DNA of 64,000 bases from Pseudomonas sp. NFIX28 (GTDB lineage: Bacteria; Pseudomonadota; Gammaproteobacteria; Pseudomonadales; Pseudomonadaceae). The translations under genes and the position numbers were made by a program. The DNA is taken from contig NZ_FNPW01000014.1 in NCBI RefSeq assembly GCF_900107395.1, positions 141,670-205,669 of the forward strand. The letters run 5' to 3'. Shown one piece after another: positions 63,993 to 64,000 of the stretch (positions within the stretch are counted from its first letter, which is position 1; every line of letters begins with the position of its first letter). A model generated the notes under the pieces. That model did not search any database. It was not told the DNA's origin and saw nothing but the letters and a program-made list of their open reading frames with translations.

Positions 63993-64000
63993 GATACAGG

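Larger units (their letters stand above)
63668..64000 (+). other. rRNA-operon promoter region (16S gene beyond the window)
   Basis: This 333-bp stretch contains tandem strong promoters and matches, from memory, the leader region in front of 16S rRNA of fluorescent pseudomonads. Phrases such as GAGATCGGAAGCGCAAGTGG lie between the promoters. No coding sequence is present. The 16S gene itself is not in the window. Confidence 0.8.

Overview
The window is chromosomal DNA from a Pseudomonas species. The gene order gluQ-dksA, cbrX-cbrA-cbrB-crcZ-pcnB-folK-panB-panC-panD-pgi-acsA is typical of the genus. So are prrF beside a cAMP-binding protein gene, mrcB-lpoP-yqcC, and ilvI-ilvH-ilvC-pssA-msrP-msrQ leading into an rRNA operon. 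High GC, dense gene packing and REP-like elements agree. The exact species cannot be fixed from the sequence alone, and all homology statements rest on recognised motifs and recalled synteny, not on searches.

Region 1 (1-15,294, minus strand) is a complete psl-type exopolysaccharide operon, pslA to pslK, in twelve tightly packed genes. A hexapeptide-repeat acetyltransferase sits between pslJ and pslK, and no pslL-like membrane acyltransferase is present. About 150 bp upstream of pslA a FleQ-box-like dyad overlaps the -35 of a candidate promoter.

Region 2 (15,748-20,873) holds three small plus-strand genes (a cysteine-free thioredoxin-like exported protein, a CbiM-like membrane protein and a short acidic protein). 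It continues with yacG-coaE-pilD-pilC on the minus strand and pilA on the plus strand under a sigma-54 promoter. The pilB ATPase gene expected between pilA and pilC is absent.

Region 3 (20,900-36,600) starts with a nested palindromic element and an AlgU-type promoter in front of a BON-domain periplasmic protein. Then come, on the minus strand, a large DUF748/AsmA-like protein, a SAM methyltransferase, a thiolase, an MpaB-like protein, acsA, pgi, the pantothenate genes, folK and pcnB.

Region 4 (36,600-43,470) is the carbon-catabolite control locus: cbrX, cbrA, cbrB and the Crc/Hfq-titrating RNA CrcZ, with gluQ and dksA upstream. The acsA ribosome-binding region in the same window carries the A-rich motif class that CrcZ mimics. 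A cluster of GTTAC half-sites also precedes panB, so CbrB, CrcZ and central metabolism may be linked within this segment.

Region 5 (43,800-51,700) contains an aminotransferase, sfsA, a Rieske protein, a heme ABC transporter (phuTUV) with a ChaN-like lipoprotein, the iron-responsive sRNA PrrF under a Fur-box promoter, a cAMP-binding protein and two small genes. No heme receptor or PhuS gene is adjacent. Region 6 (51,700-64,000) contains an APH-like/P-loop fusion protein, mrcB with its activator lpoP, yqcC, a DUF4124 protein, the ilvIHC operon, pssA and msrPQ. It ends in tandem rRNA-operon promoters; the 16S gene lies just beyond the window.
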